Shown here: in pieces, positions 22,941 to 32,857 of the stretch
How the letters are laid out: every line of letters begins with the position of its first letter
How positions within the stretch are numbered: position 1 is the stretch's first letter
From: Hansfordia pulvinata
Taxonomy: Eukaryota > Ascomycota > Sordariomycetes > Xylariales
Direction of reading: 5' to 3'
NCBI GenBank assembly: GCA_006538405.1
Contig: BJKQ01000039.1
Span: 23,761-87,760, forward strand
DNA length: 64,000 bases
Translations under genes and position numbers: made by a program
The notes under the pieces: model-generated
What the model saw: the letters and a program-made list of their open reading frames with translations, nothing else
Database searches by the model: none
Told to the model about the DNA's origin: nothing

Positions 22941-23612
22941 GAAGCCTCGCGCCGGCCATACTGGAAGCGCAAGTCAAAGAAGAGTTTGGGCTCTTTGCAT
23001 GCATTTATGGCGTTAGGAGCGACGGACGAACATCTGAACAGGGTCTTGCATTTAACTAACCCGGATCACCCATGGGCAATAGTCGCGGGCTTATACAGCT
23101 GAAGTTAATATCACTGTTGGGTCGTCTCGGCCCGGAATCACGCAGCTGTTTGCCCGTTGCCATTTGTGTGGTTCTCGTAAATCGATCCCAGTGTGTCTTG
23201 ATGTGATTATTTGTGTAACGATATCGGAGTATCTGCAAACTTTTCTTAGACCCTTTAGATCTGCTCCAAGCTGGCTTGTTCATTGTGGAACGGGGTATAG
23301 CTTTTTTACATGATAAGCCCAGAGGCTTTTAATTCTACACATAGATACAAAAACAGCTACCGTCTCTTGTCAACGAAGCTGGCATTCGGTCAAATCCACC
23401 TCTGAATAGCACTCAAGCCAGCGCATCCACAGCATCGCAGCGTGAGGCTTCGTTGCGTCACCATCCCTGAACGCTCGTCTGCCTGCCTGCCCTCGGTATA
23501 TCGAGAAAGCAAGGGAGGTCATGCGATCACCTGCCGAGTGAGCAGGGACTCGGCATTGGCTTGTGTTCAACGGCGGCAAGTTTGGTTCGTATTCCGCCCG
23601 CTTCCCATGCAA
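22941..23612. other. Intergenic region between convergent ECM2 and MZM1
   Basis: Carries the two 3' flanks. It has lower GC than the flanking genes, and no additional gene or recognisable structured element was seen. Confidence 0.6.
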
Positions 23613-24124
23613 TCACCTCTCCGAACAGCACTTCTGACCGCCAATTTTTACCGTGCCACCAGCCATCTTTATGGTGTCGTTGTCGCCTCGTTCCGTGTCT
23701 TCGTGTATGCGCAGTTCTGTTGGGCGAGCACGATCTCCTGTCAGTCCTGATCTTTCTCTCGGCTCTGCTGCAATTGGGCGAAGACGATGGAATGGATACT
23801 CACGGTACCGATCGCCACCCTCCATACGCTGGCCCTGAACAACGTTCTGTCGCAGGAAGCTGGCCACCTCGTTGGCGTGGGCGATGTTGGCGGATGCCTC
23901 GGGGTCGGGGGTCGCGACGTTGGCGCGGAAGCCGGTGCGGATGGAAGTGCGGGCTGCTGCGAGGGTTGGCAGGTCGCCTGGACAGATTGTGGTTTATGTT
24001 AGCGACTGCCACCTCTGCTGGCTTTCGGTTGGCGCGGGAGAGGGCTGGGGTTTGTGGTTTCGTGCGTACCTTGGAAGGCTATGCGCGATGCGCGCCAAAG
24101 GTTTCTGTAGGCGGCGAGAGCCAT
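23613..24124 (-). CDS. MZM1: Mitochondrial zinc maintenance protein 1 (LYR family complex III assembly factor), three exons
   Basis: Small LYR-motif chaperone of the mitochondrial matrix that stabilises the Rieske Fe-S protein before its insertion into complex III (LYRM7 in animals). Exon 1 is 24124-24070, exon 2 is 23977-23804 and exon 3 is 23716-23613, with introns GTACGC..TCCAG and GTGAGT..AACAG. The product is 110 aa. The N-terminal LYR-type helix reads ALAAYRNLWRASRIAF. Splicing restores FQ-GDLPTLAAAR. Exon 2 has NEVASFLRQNVVQGQR, and exon 3 reads QLRIHEDTERGDNDTIKM, the family C-terminus. Frame and phase close exactly. It diverges from ZUO1 with 557 bp between start codons. Confidence 0.92.
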
Positions 24125-24681
24125 TTTGTGGTCGTTCAAGGCCCTAATGGAGCAGTCCGAGGTCAGAGCCTGTTTTGGCTGGTTCGAGTAAGATGTTGCG
24201 GGTGCTGTATGAGGGCGAAGAGTTGGGTGCGGTGGGAAGGGATTGGAAGCTATCACGGCAGAAGCGATCGGCTATTGCGAACAATTCGTGATGCAGCGCA
24301 TTGGCGGAACTGTTGTCTAACGATTGAGGCTAGCCTGCATATGAAGATCGCCGTAATAAACGGGTAGACAAGACGGGATCACAGGACTTCCATGTACGGA
24401 TAAAGCACCTTGAGCATCTCTTATCGGGCGTGTGTCTGTGGCTGTGCGATGTCTCTTATCGCCCGTACGCAAGGCCCAAAACCCACCCACGAAAGCCCGC
24501 CAGGGGACGCGGAAGTGGCGCATGAAAACGGTTGGCGACTGAAAAAAGTGCGGGTGCTGCAGCCTGCCCCACGTCCTTTTTGCCCGCCCACTTGCATCCC
24601 ACCTTTAGCCCATCACTCACCACCACTGCCGCCGGGTTTTCTCTTCATCCTCGCCCACGCAACGGAACAGCAGCAGAGAAA
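24125..24681. promoter_or_regulatory. Divergent MZM1/ZUO1 promoter with paired CTTATCG sites
   Basis: 557-bp region between two start codons. It contains TCTCTTATCGGGCG at 24417-24430 and TCTCTTATCGCCCG at 24452-24465, two near-identical sites about 35 bp apart. TTATC is the reverse complement of GATAA, the core recognised by GATA factors; the assignment to a factor is inference. The ZUO1 side is a CCACC-rich leader ending in AGAAAATGGCC. Confidence 0.4.
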
Positions 24682-26085
24682 ATGGCCAGCGCCACCACCG
24701 TCAACCGGCTCCTTCCGGCCCTCCCTGAGGGCTGGTCTGCCGACAAGGACTTCAAGCCCGTCGGCACCGTCACCTCCTCCACCCAGCGCACCATCGAGCC
24801 CGTTGGCCCGCACTTCCTCGCCCACGCCCGCCGTGCCCGCCACAAGCGCACCTTCAGCGAGGATGACCGCATCCAGGCCCAGGAGAGCGCCAAGAAAATT
24901 GAGCGTGACGACGAGAGCGACGTCAGCGAGCCCGAGGACCCCATGATGCTGCAGAGGGAGGCCAAGGACTGGAAGGTCAGTCAAGAATACACTGACGGCA
25001 CCATCTCTCCTACCCAAACGCTAACTGGCTCAATGTAGTCCCAAGACCACTACAAGATCCTCGGCCTCTCCAAGTACCGCTGGAGGGCCACCGAGGACCA
25101 GATCAAGCGCGCCCACCGCAAGAAGGTCCTCAAGCACCACCCCGACAAGAAGGCCGCCCAGGGTATCACTGAGGACGACAGCTTCTTCAAGTGCATCCAG
25201 AAGGCCACCGATGTCCTGATCGACCCCGTCAAGCGCCGCCAGTTTGATTCCGTCGACGAGGAGGCCGACGTCGAGCCTCCCACCAAGAAGCAGGCTACTG
25301 GCGACAAATTCTACAAGCTGTGGAGCCGTGTCTTCAAGGCCGAGAGCCGCTTCTCCAAGCAACAGCCCGTCCCCCAGTTCGGTGACGAGAACTCGACCAA
25401 GGAAGAAGTCGATGCTTTCTACAACTTCTGGTACAACTTCGACTCGTGGCGCAGCTTCGAGTACCTAGACGAGGATGTGCCTGACGACAACGAGAACCGC
25501 GACCAGAAGCGTCACATGGAGCGCAAGAACCTGGCCTCTCGCAAGAAGAAGAAGGCCGAGGACAACACCCGCCTGCGCCAGCTTCTCGACACTGCTTCCG
25601 CCAACGACGAGCGCATCAAGCGCTTCCGCCAGGAGAAGAACGCCGACAAGAACCGCAAGAAGGCCGAGAAGGAGGCCGCGGAGCTCAAGGCCAAGGAGGA
25701 CGCCCGTCTTGCCAAGGAGGCCGAGGCTGCCGCCGCTAAGGAGGCCGAGGAGAAGGCCAAGGCCGACCGCGAGTCCAACAAGAAGGCCAAGGAGGCTGCC
25801 AAGAACGCTGTCAAGAAGAACAAGCGTGTTCTCAAGGGTTCCGTCAAGGACGCCAACTACTTTGCCCCTGCCGGTTCCGATGCTCCCGCTGCCCAGATCG
25901 ACTCTGTTCTGAACGACGTCGACCTGGTCCAGACCAAGATCGACCCCGATGAGATCGCTGCCCTTGCCGGCAAGCTCAACAACCTCAAGGTTGCCGACGA
26001 GATCAAGGGAGTCTGGTCCGCCGAGGTCAAGCGCCTCGTGGGTGCTGGCAAGCTCAAGGACGGCGAAGCCAAGTCTCTGGCCTAA
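24682..26085 (+). CDS. ZUO1: Zuotin, ribosome-associated DnaJ/Hsp40 cochaperone, two exons
   Basis: Zuotin pairs with Ssz1 as the ribosome-associated complex that stimulates Ssb Hsp70 on nascent chains. Exon 1 is 24682-24975 and exon 2 is 25039-26085. The 63-nt intron has a GTCAGT donor and a GCTAAC branch site before TGTAG. The product is 446 aa, close to the yeast 433. The J domain starts at DHYKILGLSKYRWRATEDQI, with the HPD motif at about 132-134 (KHHPDKKA). The zuotin homology domain follows (FYNFWYNFDSWRSFEYLD). Next comes a long charged Lys/Glu/Ala helix, about 235-370, that binds rRNA, and then a C-terminal helical bundle. The frame is intact. An AATAAA signal sits at 26119-26124. Confidence 0.96.
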
Positions 26086-28652
26086 GTTGACGACGCAGTG
26101 CTTGCTGAGGCGCCAGTGAATAAATAGACGAGATCAACGATGAAGATAAAACGGCAATAGAGGCAATGCTTCCCTAGGAAGCACGTTGTGGGATGGTTTC
26201 CATGACTACACCAAACATCTTTCGATCCCCTTTTGTACCAATCCCGTGATTTGTCAGTTTTCTATTGCGGTGGTCTTGCTGATAAGGGATATCGTCAGTA
26301 CAAGTCGCCTGCTATTGCCAGTGATTCGAGCCTTTTGGAAGTTGACTTGAAAACGAAGTTAGCTGGACCAGAACGCCTCACTCAACAGGTCTTGAGACTG
26401 CCAATCCGTGTCACTCTTGGTTGTTCTAAATGACGGTGCCAATGGCTGAAGGATGCCACCCAGCTCTCGTCGGTAAGCTTTCGATGGCATGGCGGCAGCC
26501 ATCGCGCTCTTGGAGCGCTTTCACTCGCTGAACGTTGCGAGTAATTTCGACTGACTCTCCGGGCTGTGCACACTCTCTGCTTGTCTCTGAGCTGCCGCCC
26601 AAACCGCTCGCCAGCCTTTCGACACTGCTCGGATATGTGGCCGCGGCCGCGGCGTGCATCTTTGCTGCTCTGCAGCTCCGGTCTGGCCAGAATCTTTGTG
26701 GCTGCGGCGCGCGAGTGGCGGTCCCCGTCCCGCTCCGTGGCCGGCCGCGATCTAGGCCGTCGGATGTGAAGGGCAATGCGCCGCGGGCGCGGGCCGGCAC
26801 GAAGATGACATGTACGGCGGCCCAGGCAAGCTAGCGGTACGGGCGGCGGGCGGCTGCTGTTTCAGTGAGACGCGGCATGCAAGCGCTGCTGGTCAAGGGA
26901 CTACATGAATCGTCAGTATCAGCACACTACCCCGAGACGGCACTGGCACTGGCATCTGTCATCGCTGCGTCTTCCAGGCTGCCTATGCAAGGCGTGCCCG
27001 AGGTGCAGAAGGTAGCAACAGTTGGCCGAACCGAAGCGCGAGCGGGGCGAAAGAAGCGAGAACACAACGAGACGATCGCTGCACGTCTTCTTTGGCACTC
27101 TGCTGACTGAGGACTGCACGATGATTATTAAGCTGCTCCGCGGTCTACTGCCAGCTCCCAAGATCTTTACCCGTACGTACTCGTACGTGGCAACGGTACA
27201 GTACGGGCAGCGGTCTTCCGCGGGGGTTTGGGGCTCGGTGGTTTGCGGGCAACTCGTGCTCCGCGGAGTATTCGACAGCCATTCGAGGCTGTTGGTCCAG
27301 CCGTCATACGAGTACGTTCGCGCGCTGTCGCTGACTTCAGCGATCGTGCTAGCCTTGGAGATGACGATGCTCGAGAGGATTGTTATTAAACAGAGTCAAG
27401 GCCAGAAACAAGCGTTGGGTGGTGGAGTTGGTCAAGTCTGCTAGCGCTGCTAACTTTTTTTTCGTTCCTCTCTTCTTCTCTGGCTCGTACGTGAGCGTAG
27501 GTGAGTTCGCTCTCTGCTTTTCTTATCTCCCCGGGTGAGACATCTCAATTGGTTTGATTTCTCGGCCGTGAGAAACGATAGCAACAACAATGAAACCAGC
27601 CGTCCCGCGGCAAGCGAGTGTACTTCGTACGAGTACAAACGAGCAGCAAAGACGTCGACCTTTGCGACGGTCTAATTGCTTTTTTCCCCCTCTCCGCGAC
27701 TCCCTAACGGGGAGCCCTCGGCCACGTCACGGCACGATGCGACAGCCGCCTGCGCCAGCTTGCTAGGCCACGACTAAACCTCTTAGCGGCCCACCAGCTA
27801 AAAAGTTGCTGGGGAGCTGCCGAAGCCACGTCCTTGGTGCCTGGTGGCGCGTCCCTTTCTGCCGACACGGAGGGGGAATTGGTCGGCCGGTCGGAGGCTG
27901 ATGAATGAGCGCAGTGGTGAAGATGTGCCCGTAGCGTAACGAGTGGCTTACCCTTCCCTTGCGTGCGTGGGCCCGCCGCCGGTGAGAGAGAGGGAAGCGA
28001 CGCGCTTTCCTGAGCCCAAACTCGATTTCACCGGCGCCGGCTGCAGCGGTTCCCAACAGCCAACTTATTATGGGGGTCGACTCGACTCGACTCGCCTCCG
28101 AGTACGGATAGTATTTGGTGCCGTTGATCTGCGAGGGCGGAGAAAAGCTCCCGTGTCTACGGAGTACCTACTCGTACGTCGACTCGGGTGTTTTGGTGCG
28201 AGGCTGGAGATGACGGGCTGCGATCTAAACTAAGGTATTGAGACACACATGAACCCTGGATATCCGTGGTGTGTGTCTTAGTACTTTACACTTAATAGGG
28301 CACTACTTTCACTCAAGAGGGCACGATGCTGATGAAAGGCCTCCAAAACCGGAAAAAGACTCAAGGGCGCAGTGCAGTAGGTTGGGTTCATCCAATATTA
28401 TTCATTCAAATTCCGTTTTCAAGTATGATGACGCTTGGAGAGGGTATCCCCGCCTCCCCAGTGTAAAAGTGTGACCATCAGGTGTCGAATTTCCCGTAAA
28501 AAAAACCACACACAATGTCCCGCCCAGCATTACCGCCCTGGTTGGTGATGGGGGACCAATGCGGGATATGTAGTCAAAACAAGAGAACTCGTAGCCATCC
28601 TTGAAAAGATGCTGGTTTCCTTTTCTATGTACGCGAGAAGAAGCGGTTTTGT
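26086..28652. other. Intergenic region, no supported gene
   Basis: 2.6 kb beginning with the ZUO1 3' flank (AATAAA at 26119). Only short chance frames are present. TACGAGTA-type motifs occur near 27178-27190, 27306, 27626, 28096 and 28163, including the overlapping palindromic form CGTACTCGTACG. No repeat-element or RNA gene was recognised. Confidence 0.5.
26119..26124 (+). promoter_or_regulatory. Polyadenylation signal (AATAAA) of ZUO1
   Basis: Canonical AATAAA 34 bp after the ZUO1 stop codon. Confidence 0.55.
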
Positions 28653-28962
28653 CTACTGGCAGTGGGCCGAGCCGGGGACGCCGTCGACGGCGTGGCAGGA
28701 GCCGCCGTTGCAGGGCTCCTTGCGGACGGCGCCGCCGATGCAGATGTAGGTGTTGGCGGGGTCGCTGTTTTTTTGGGTGGTCCGGGGTCAGCTTGGGTGC
28801 TCGGTCTGAGGGAAGACGACGGCATCAGAACAGGGGGGTGTGTGTGGTTTCTTACCTGGGCTCGCACCAGGGCTGGCCAACGGCGTGGTTACCGCAGCCG
28901 GCGGCGGCGACGGAGTGGAGGCCGGCGACGGCAACGACGAGGAGGGTGGTGAGGAACTGCAT
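28653..28962 (-). CDS. Small secreted cysteine-rich protein (72 aa), two exons
   Basis: I do not recognise a family. Exon 1 is 28962-28856 and exon 2 is 28764-28653. The 91-nt intron has a GTAAGA donor and a T-free AAAAACAG acceptor. The first 21 residues (MQFLTTLLVVAVAGLHSVAAA) form a convincing signal peptide. The mature part of about 50 aa has six cysteines: GCGNH, WCEP, YICIG, PCNGG, SCHA and a final HCQ. An even cysteine number in so short a protein fits a disulfide-stabilised extracellular peptide. The leader is CA/CT-rich (CCACACCCACCCAAAATG), and a TATATATAAG box at 29092-29083 lies about 120 bp upstream, as in highly expressed fungal secreted-protein genes. An effector or antimicrobial role is speculation. 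Confidence 0.72.
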
Positions 28963-29082
28963 TTTGGGTGGGTGTGGGAGTGGTGGAGAGAGAAGATTGG
29001 GAGGTTGTATGTGGTTGGTGAGATGGGCAGTTTGAGATGGGATTCTTTGCTCGAGCTCACTCAGAGGGGCCTCGGGACATCT

Positions 29083-29092
29083 TATATATATA
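29083..29092 (-). promoter_or_regulatory. TATA box of the small secreted protein gene
   Basis: TATATATAAG on the minus strand, about 120 bp upstream of the ATG at 28962, followed by a pyrimidine/CA-rich leader. Confidence 0.55.
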
Positions 29093-30517
29093 CACGGAGA
29101 CCATACCACGGCCTTCTTCCACGCTCCTCGCCCTCCCTCTGGCGGCGGCTCTATGTGTTCCACGAGCCAGCAAGCCACGGACTAGCAGAGACACCGTCAT
29201 CGACAGGGACAATATTGCCCCCCCCCCCCCCCGGGTGGGGAGGGTCGTGTTGTCTGTGTGTTGGCCCGCGGAGACAGCGAGAGATATCCCCTTCCCCGAT
29301 CTGATCCGGCCCTACTAGATTGACTTGAAAGAGTTGAAGACCGGGCCACCGAGGCTAGCGGCGAGCCGGCGGAGGTGTTTCAGCCGCGAGGTGTCGTGAA
29401 GATGTTCACCGCATAGTCCCAGAAGGGATGGGATCCGGGGCCTGTGGAGGGGCGATGGTCGACGGGCCTGCCTGATGTGCTGAAAGTGCCGGCAGACTGC
29501 CGCGGCTAGTCGGGGCTAATAAGTTAGCCAGCGAGGCGGGACCGCCCCTGGTCGCCCTGTGGCCTCTCACCTTCTCGTGCTCCCGTTTCTTGCAGCAAGC
29601 TTGTGGCCTCTCATCAGGCACAGGGCACGTCCAGCCTCGTGCTATGCTGTTAGTGTGGCCGCTCGTGGTTAGTTGCCAGGCACACCAGGTTGTTAGCTCC
29701 GATGTGTCCTGCATTGTCGGAGCGCCCGCACCCACCAGCAAGGGGCAGTCTCGGAAAATTGACAGACAGACAGACAGGCAGACATGGTGCCAGGGTCAAG
29801 GGCATCAGGGCTTCGTTATGCTAGAGTGCTCGTAAAAGTAAACAAACACGGGAACCAGGGCGGCAAAGAACAAGCAACCCTTCCATTGGCCCTCCCTTGC
29901 CTGCCGTGCCTGGGCCGGCCTATGCCTGTGCTTGTGCCCACGATGTCTACGTTCGGGGCGCGGATCTGCCCTCGTCGAATCAAGTCTGCAGCCCAGGCTG
30001 AAGAAGCAAGCTTGCCTGACGATGGTTGCCCGAACGGGCCAGTGTCGACGGCGCATGGACGACTTGCCAGCCACCCACACCACCCAGCCGTGCCAGCCAC
30101 GCCGACGTCTGAGGAACTCGTGCACCAGACAGTACTCTGATAATACGAGTAAATAATAAACGGTCCGACTGCGTGGGTGACTTGCGGGTACGACACGAGC
30201 AGACAAGAGAGCAAGCTGAAGAGTGTGACGACAGCACAGCAGCCCCCAGCCGACAACGTCACTATGACCGAACCTCTTGCAGACTTCTTCGCGAGCACAC
30301 AACACACCCGTATACGAGTACTAACGATCCTCAGTAATGCGCCTTAGCGTCGTCTCCCGGACCAGCAGCCTCGGCTGCGTTGGCCTGCATCGGAATGCCC
30401 GCGACCCGGATGAGAGGCGCTAGGATCTCGGGATGCCCCCCCCCCCCCCCCCTTCCCTTGGCCCCCTCTCCTCTCCTGAGAGATGCAATCGGCGGTCAAG
30501 GGATGATGGGCTGGCTG

Positions 30518-30585
30518 GGGACTGGGTTTCGACCCTATCGTACCGATGAGATCTAGCGCCTACTAATAACTAGGCCGGTTCCTGG
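30518..30585 (-). other. Degenerate tRNA-like sequence (possible tRNA relic or SINE head)
   Basis: On the minus strand, GCCTAGTTATTAGTAGGC can form a D-arm-like hairpin (GCCT/AGGC). It is followed by GCGCTAGATCTCAT, containing a CAT triplet where an anticodon would sit, and then GGGTCGAAACCC, which resembles an initiator-tRNA T arm (GGATCGAAACC). The acceptor stem does not close convincingly and the T arm is imperfect, so this is not a functional tRNA call. Confidence 0.3.
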
Positions 30586-31532
30586 TGAAAAAAGGGAGCG
30601 CCTGTTGTGTCCGGCTTGTCTGCGCAGAGACCAACCCAAGCACCGCCAGCTGAACCCGGCGGCTATTGCAGTCTCAGACACCAGACACACGACCAAATAC
30701 CCCGGATCCACCGCGGTCTCGCGATCCGTGCTCCGATGCGATCTCTCACCAGAGCCTGTCGGTCACTTGGCGAGCAGAGAGCAACGATACGAGCAAGGCC
30801 GAGCGAGCCCTCACGCGCTCTCCACCGCGGGGAAAGCCGTGCTGTCCCTGCCGCCTGGCCAGGCAAACAAACCCCCCAGGGGCATCCCGGGCAGAGACAT
30901 TCCGCCGGGATGTGTCTCGAGAGGGCGATCGTCTCCGGGCCCACGACGAAAGCGGCCCTTGGTCTCGTCGGGGCCTTTGTTTACTTACTGCAACACGGAG
31001 GCCGAGGACTTGGGCAGGGCTTGGGCTATTACTCCGTACGTGTAGGTAAAGTAGCCATATTGTGATTTCCTCGGGCAGCTCATTGGAGACCCTGAATCAC
31101 GGCCCGGTCACACGTCCAACGCGTTCTCTCGCCAGGTCAGTGGTTGCAAGGGCCATGTTAAAGCCACGTTTACCCGTAGAAAACAATGGCATGTATTCGC
31201 TGAATCTATAAGTGCAGTATGGGCAGCCAAATTCTAACAGCAGAAACAACAAGAAGAGTCCTGTGGTCCAGATGGCTAAAGGAGGGCCATTCTATGAACG
31301 ACGAACAGAACAAAAAAAGAGCCCTAACCCGTCTTCGTCTTGGAAGCCTAGCCTCGGATGCCCTGAGCCCTGGTAATAGACACACACCCACGGAGCTTCT
31401 CTGATTTATCAGTGAATCGGCTTGGTTTAGGTCTCGAATCCCCCGAGTCGGTGGCCGAAGCGTTTTTTTTTTTTTTTTCGCTTCAAGACCCTGCCGACCC
31501 ATGCTGGATCGTCCAGCTCGCAAACAAGCCTA

Positions 31533-31754
31533 CTATCTCTTCAACGCGTCCTGGCAGCGCTGCGTGCAGTCCATCAGCTCGGCGTGTCCCTTGATGTCCA
31601 GGCAGACATTCACGCAGCCTTCGCCGCAAAAATCGTAGGCGGTTCTGCGGCGGCTCAGGAGCGAGCCGGCCCTGTCCTGCCGCCCGTCGGCGACCGCCGC
31701 GGCTGTGGCCAGCCCCGCTTAGGCGAGGGCGGTGAGGGCCGCGAGGAGCTGCAT
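31533..31754 (-). pseudogene. Small secreted cysteine-rich protein with an in-frame stop in the signal peptide
   Basis: Single reading frame of 74 codons with one internal stop. It opens MQLLAALTALA, meets TAA at 31721-31719, then continues AGLATAAAVADG, which together would make an ordinary signal peptide. The rest reads to a TAG at 31535 and has the cysteine pattern CGEGC, VNVC, then MDCTQRC (spacing C-x3-C-x3-C-x11-C-x3-C). The upstream leader is CA-rich (ACAACACACAAGAAG), and a TATATAAGC box at 31925-31917 lies 165 bp upstream, so the transcription unit looks normal. The frame is kept on both sides of the stop, so this is a substitution, not an indel. It could be a real loss-of-function allele or a base-call error. 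No family was recognised. Confidence 0.6.
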
Positions 31755-32857
31755 GATGATCTGCTTCTTGTGTGTTGTGATGTGTTGTTGTGTGTTTGAT
31801 AGGAGATATTTTTGTTGGATCAGAACGAGGAGACTCGGCTGTGAATGTGAAGTGTTGCGGGATTGTGTTGTGGTGTGCGATCTATCTATCTGCTATCCAA
31901 CCAGGAGGGCATATCGGCTTATATACACGCAGGTGGAAGTCAAGCAGACAGCCGCAAGCTCCCTCTTCTGGAGCCTCTCCACTATCTCCCACGACGTTGA
32001 AGCCATTCGTCGACTGATGCCGTCTCCCGGACCGAGTTGTCCCATCCCGAACTGACGTCAGTGGCCACCTTGTGGTCCAACGCCAGCCGCCTTCATGGCG
32101 GCGCTTGTCATCTGGTTGCCAAGAGGTGTCACTATAAGCCGCAGCAGCTGGCCGTAATAGCAAGCAGCTCTTTTCTGTTTCTACATGGGCTGGAGCCAGT
32201 TTCGCCAAAGCACGCAAAGGGAAGCTTCTCCGTATGTATCTGACTCAGCCGCAGACCCATGCCCGTGCAGACAGACGCCCACAGGGAGATAGTGAGAGAG
32301 AGAGCGAGGCGAGTGGCGAACCCCCCGTATAAAGGCGTGGTGTCCCTGACCGCGATCTGGAGAATCCCACGCGGCTCCGCGTTGTAGGTTTCTCGAAGGA
32401 AAAGAGAAAAGTCCGCAGGCAGCAAACATCCCGCACCTGTCACCCCCCTCTTCTTGCTCTGATAGCGGCGAATATCGCACAATGCCTCGATCCGCCTCTT
32501 GCGCATTGGGCAGGTAGGCAGGTAATTTGCCCTGTCTCCCGAGGGATATATCGAATGTCAGCACTCCGTGCATGCGTATTCGGGAGTATCTGAGAGAGAC
32601 ACGACGACTCCGGGGCTGACTCTGGCCCGCAACGCCGGCGGGGACGCGTGGATAGAGGCAAAGTCCAGCCGGGCACTTGACGGCGTATACACGGGTGTGT
32701 ATCGTCGTCTACTCCCGGGGGTGAAGAGCAAGTTCGTGTACAGGTCGATAGCATATAACGATATGCACCTCTCAACACAACCCGCCACACGAGCTGTAGC
32801 CAAGAGTAAGCGAGATGTAAACTCCAAGTCCCATCATCCACCCCTGCTGCAAAATAC
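31755..32857. other. Intergenic region between secreted-peptide pseudogene and DUF7730-like gene
   Basis: Left part is the TATA-containing promoter of the small secreted peptide (31917-31925). The rest is GC-rich with no recognisable gene. A GTAAGTATT splice-donor-like sequence on the minus strand near 32860 could belong to an alternative 3' end of the neighbouring gene. Confidence 0.45.

Larger units (their letters stand above)
28963..31532. other. Intergenic region with poly(C) tracts and a tRNA-like sequence
   Basis: Starts with the promoter of the small secreted protein (TATA box at 29083-29092). It contains C15 at 29218-29232 and C17 at 30436-30452, TACGAGTA motifs at 30142 and 30309, a T14 tract near 31464, and a degenerate tRNA-like sequence at about 30518-30585. 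No protein-coding gene is supported. Confidence 0.5.
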
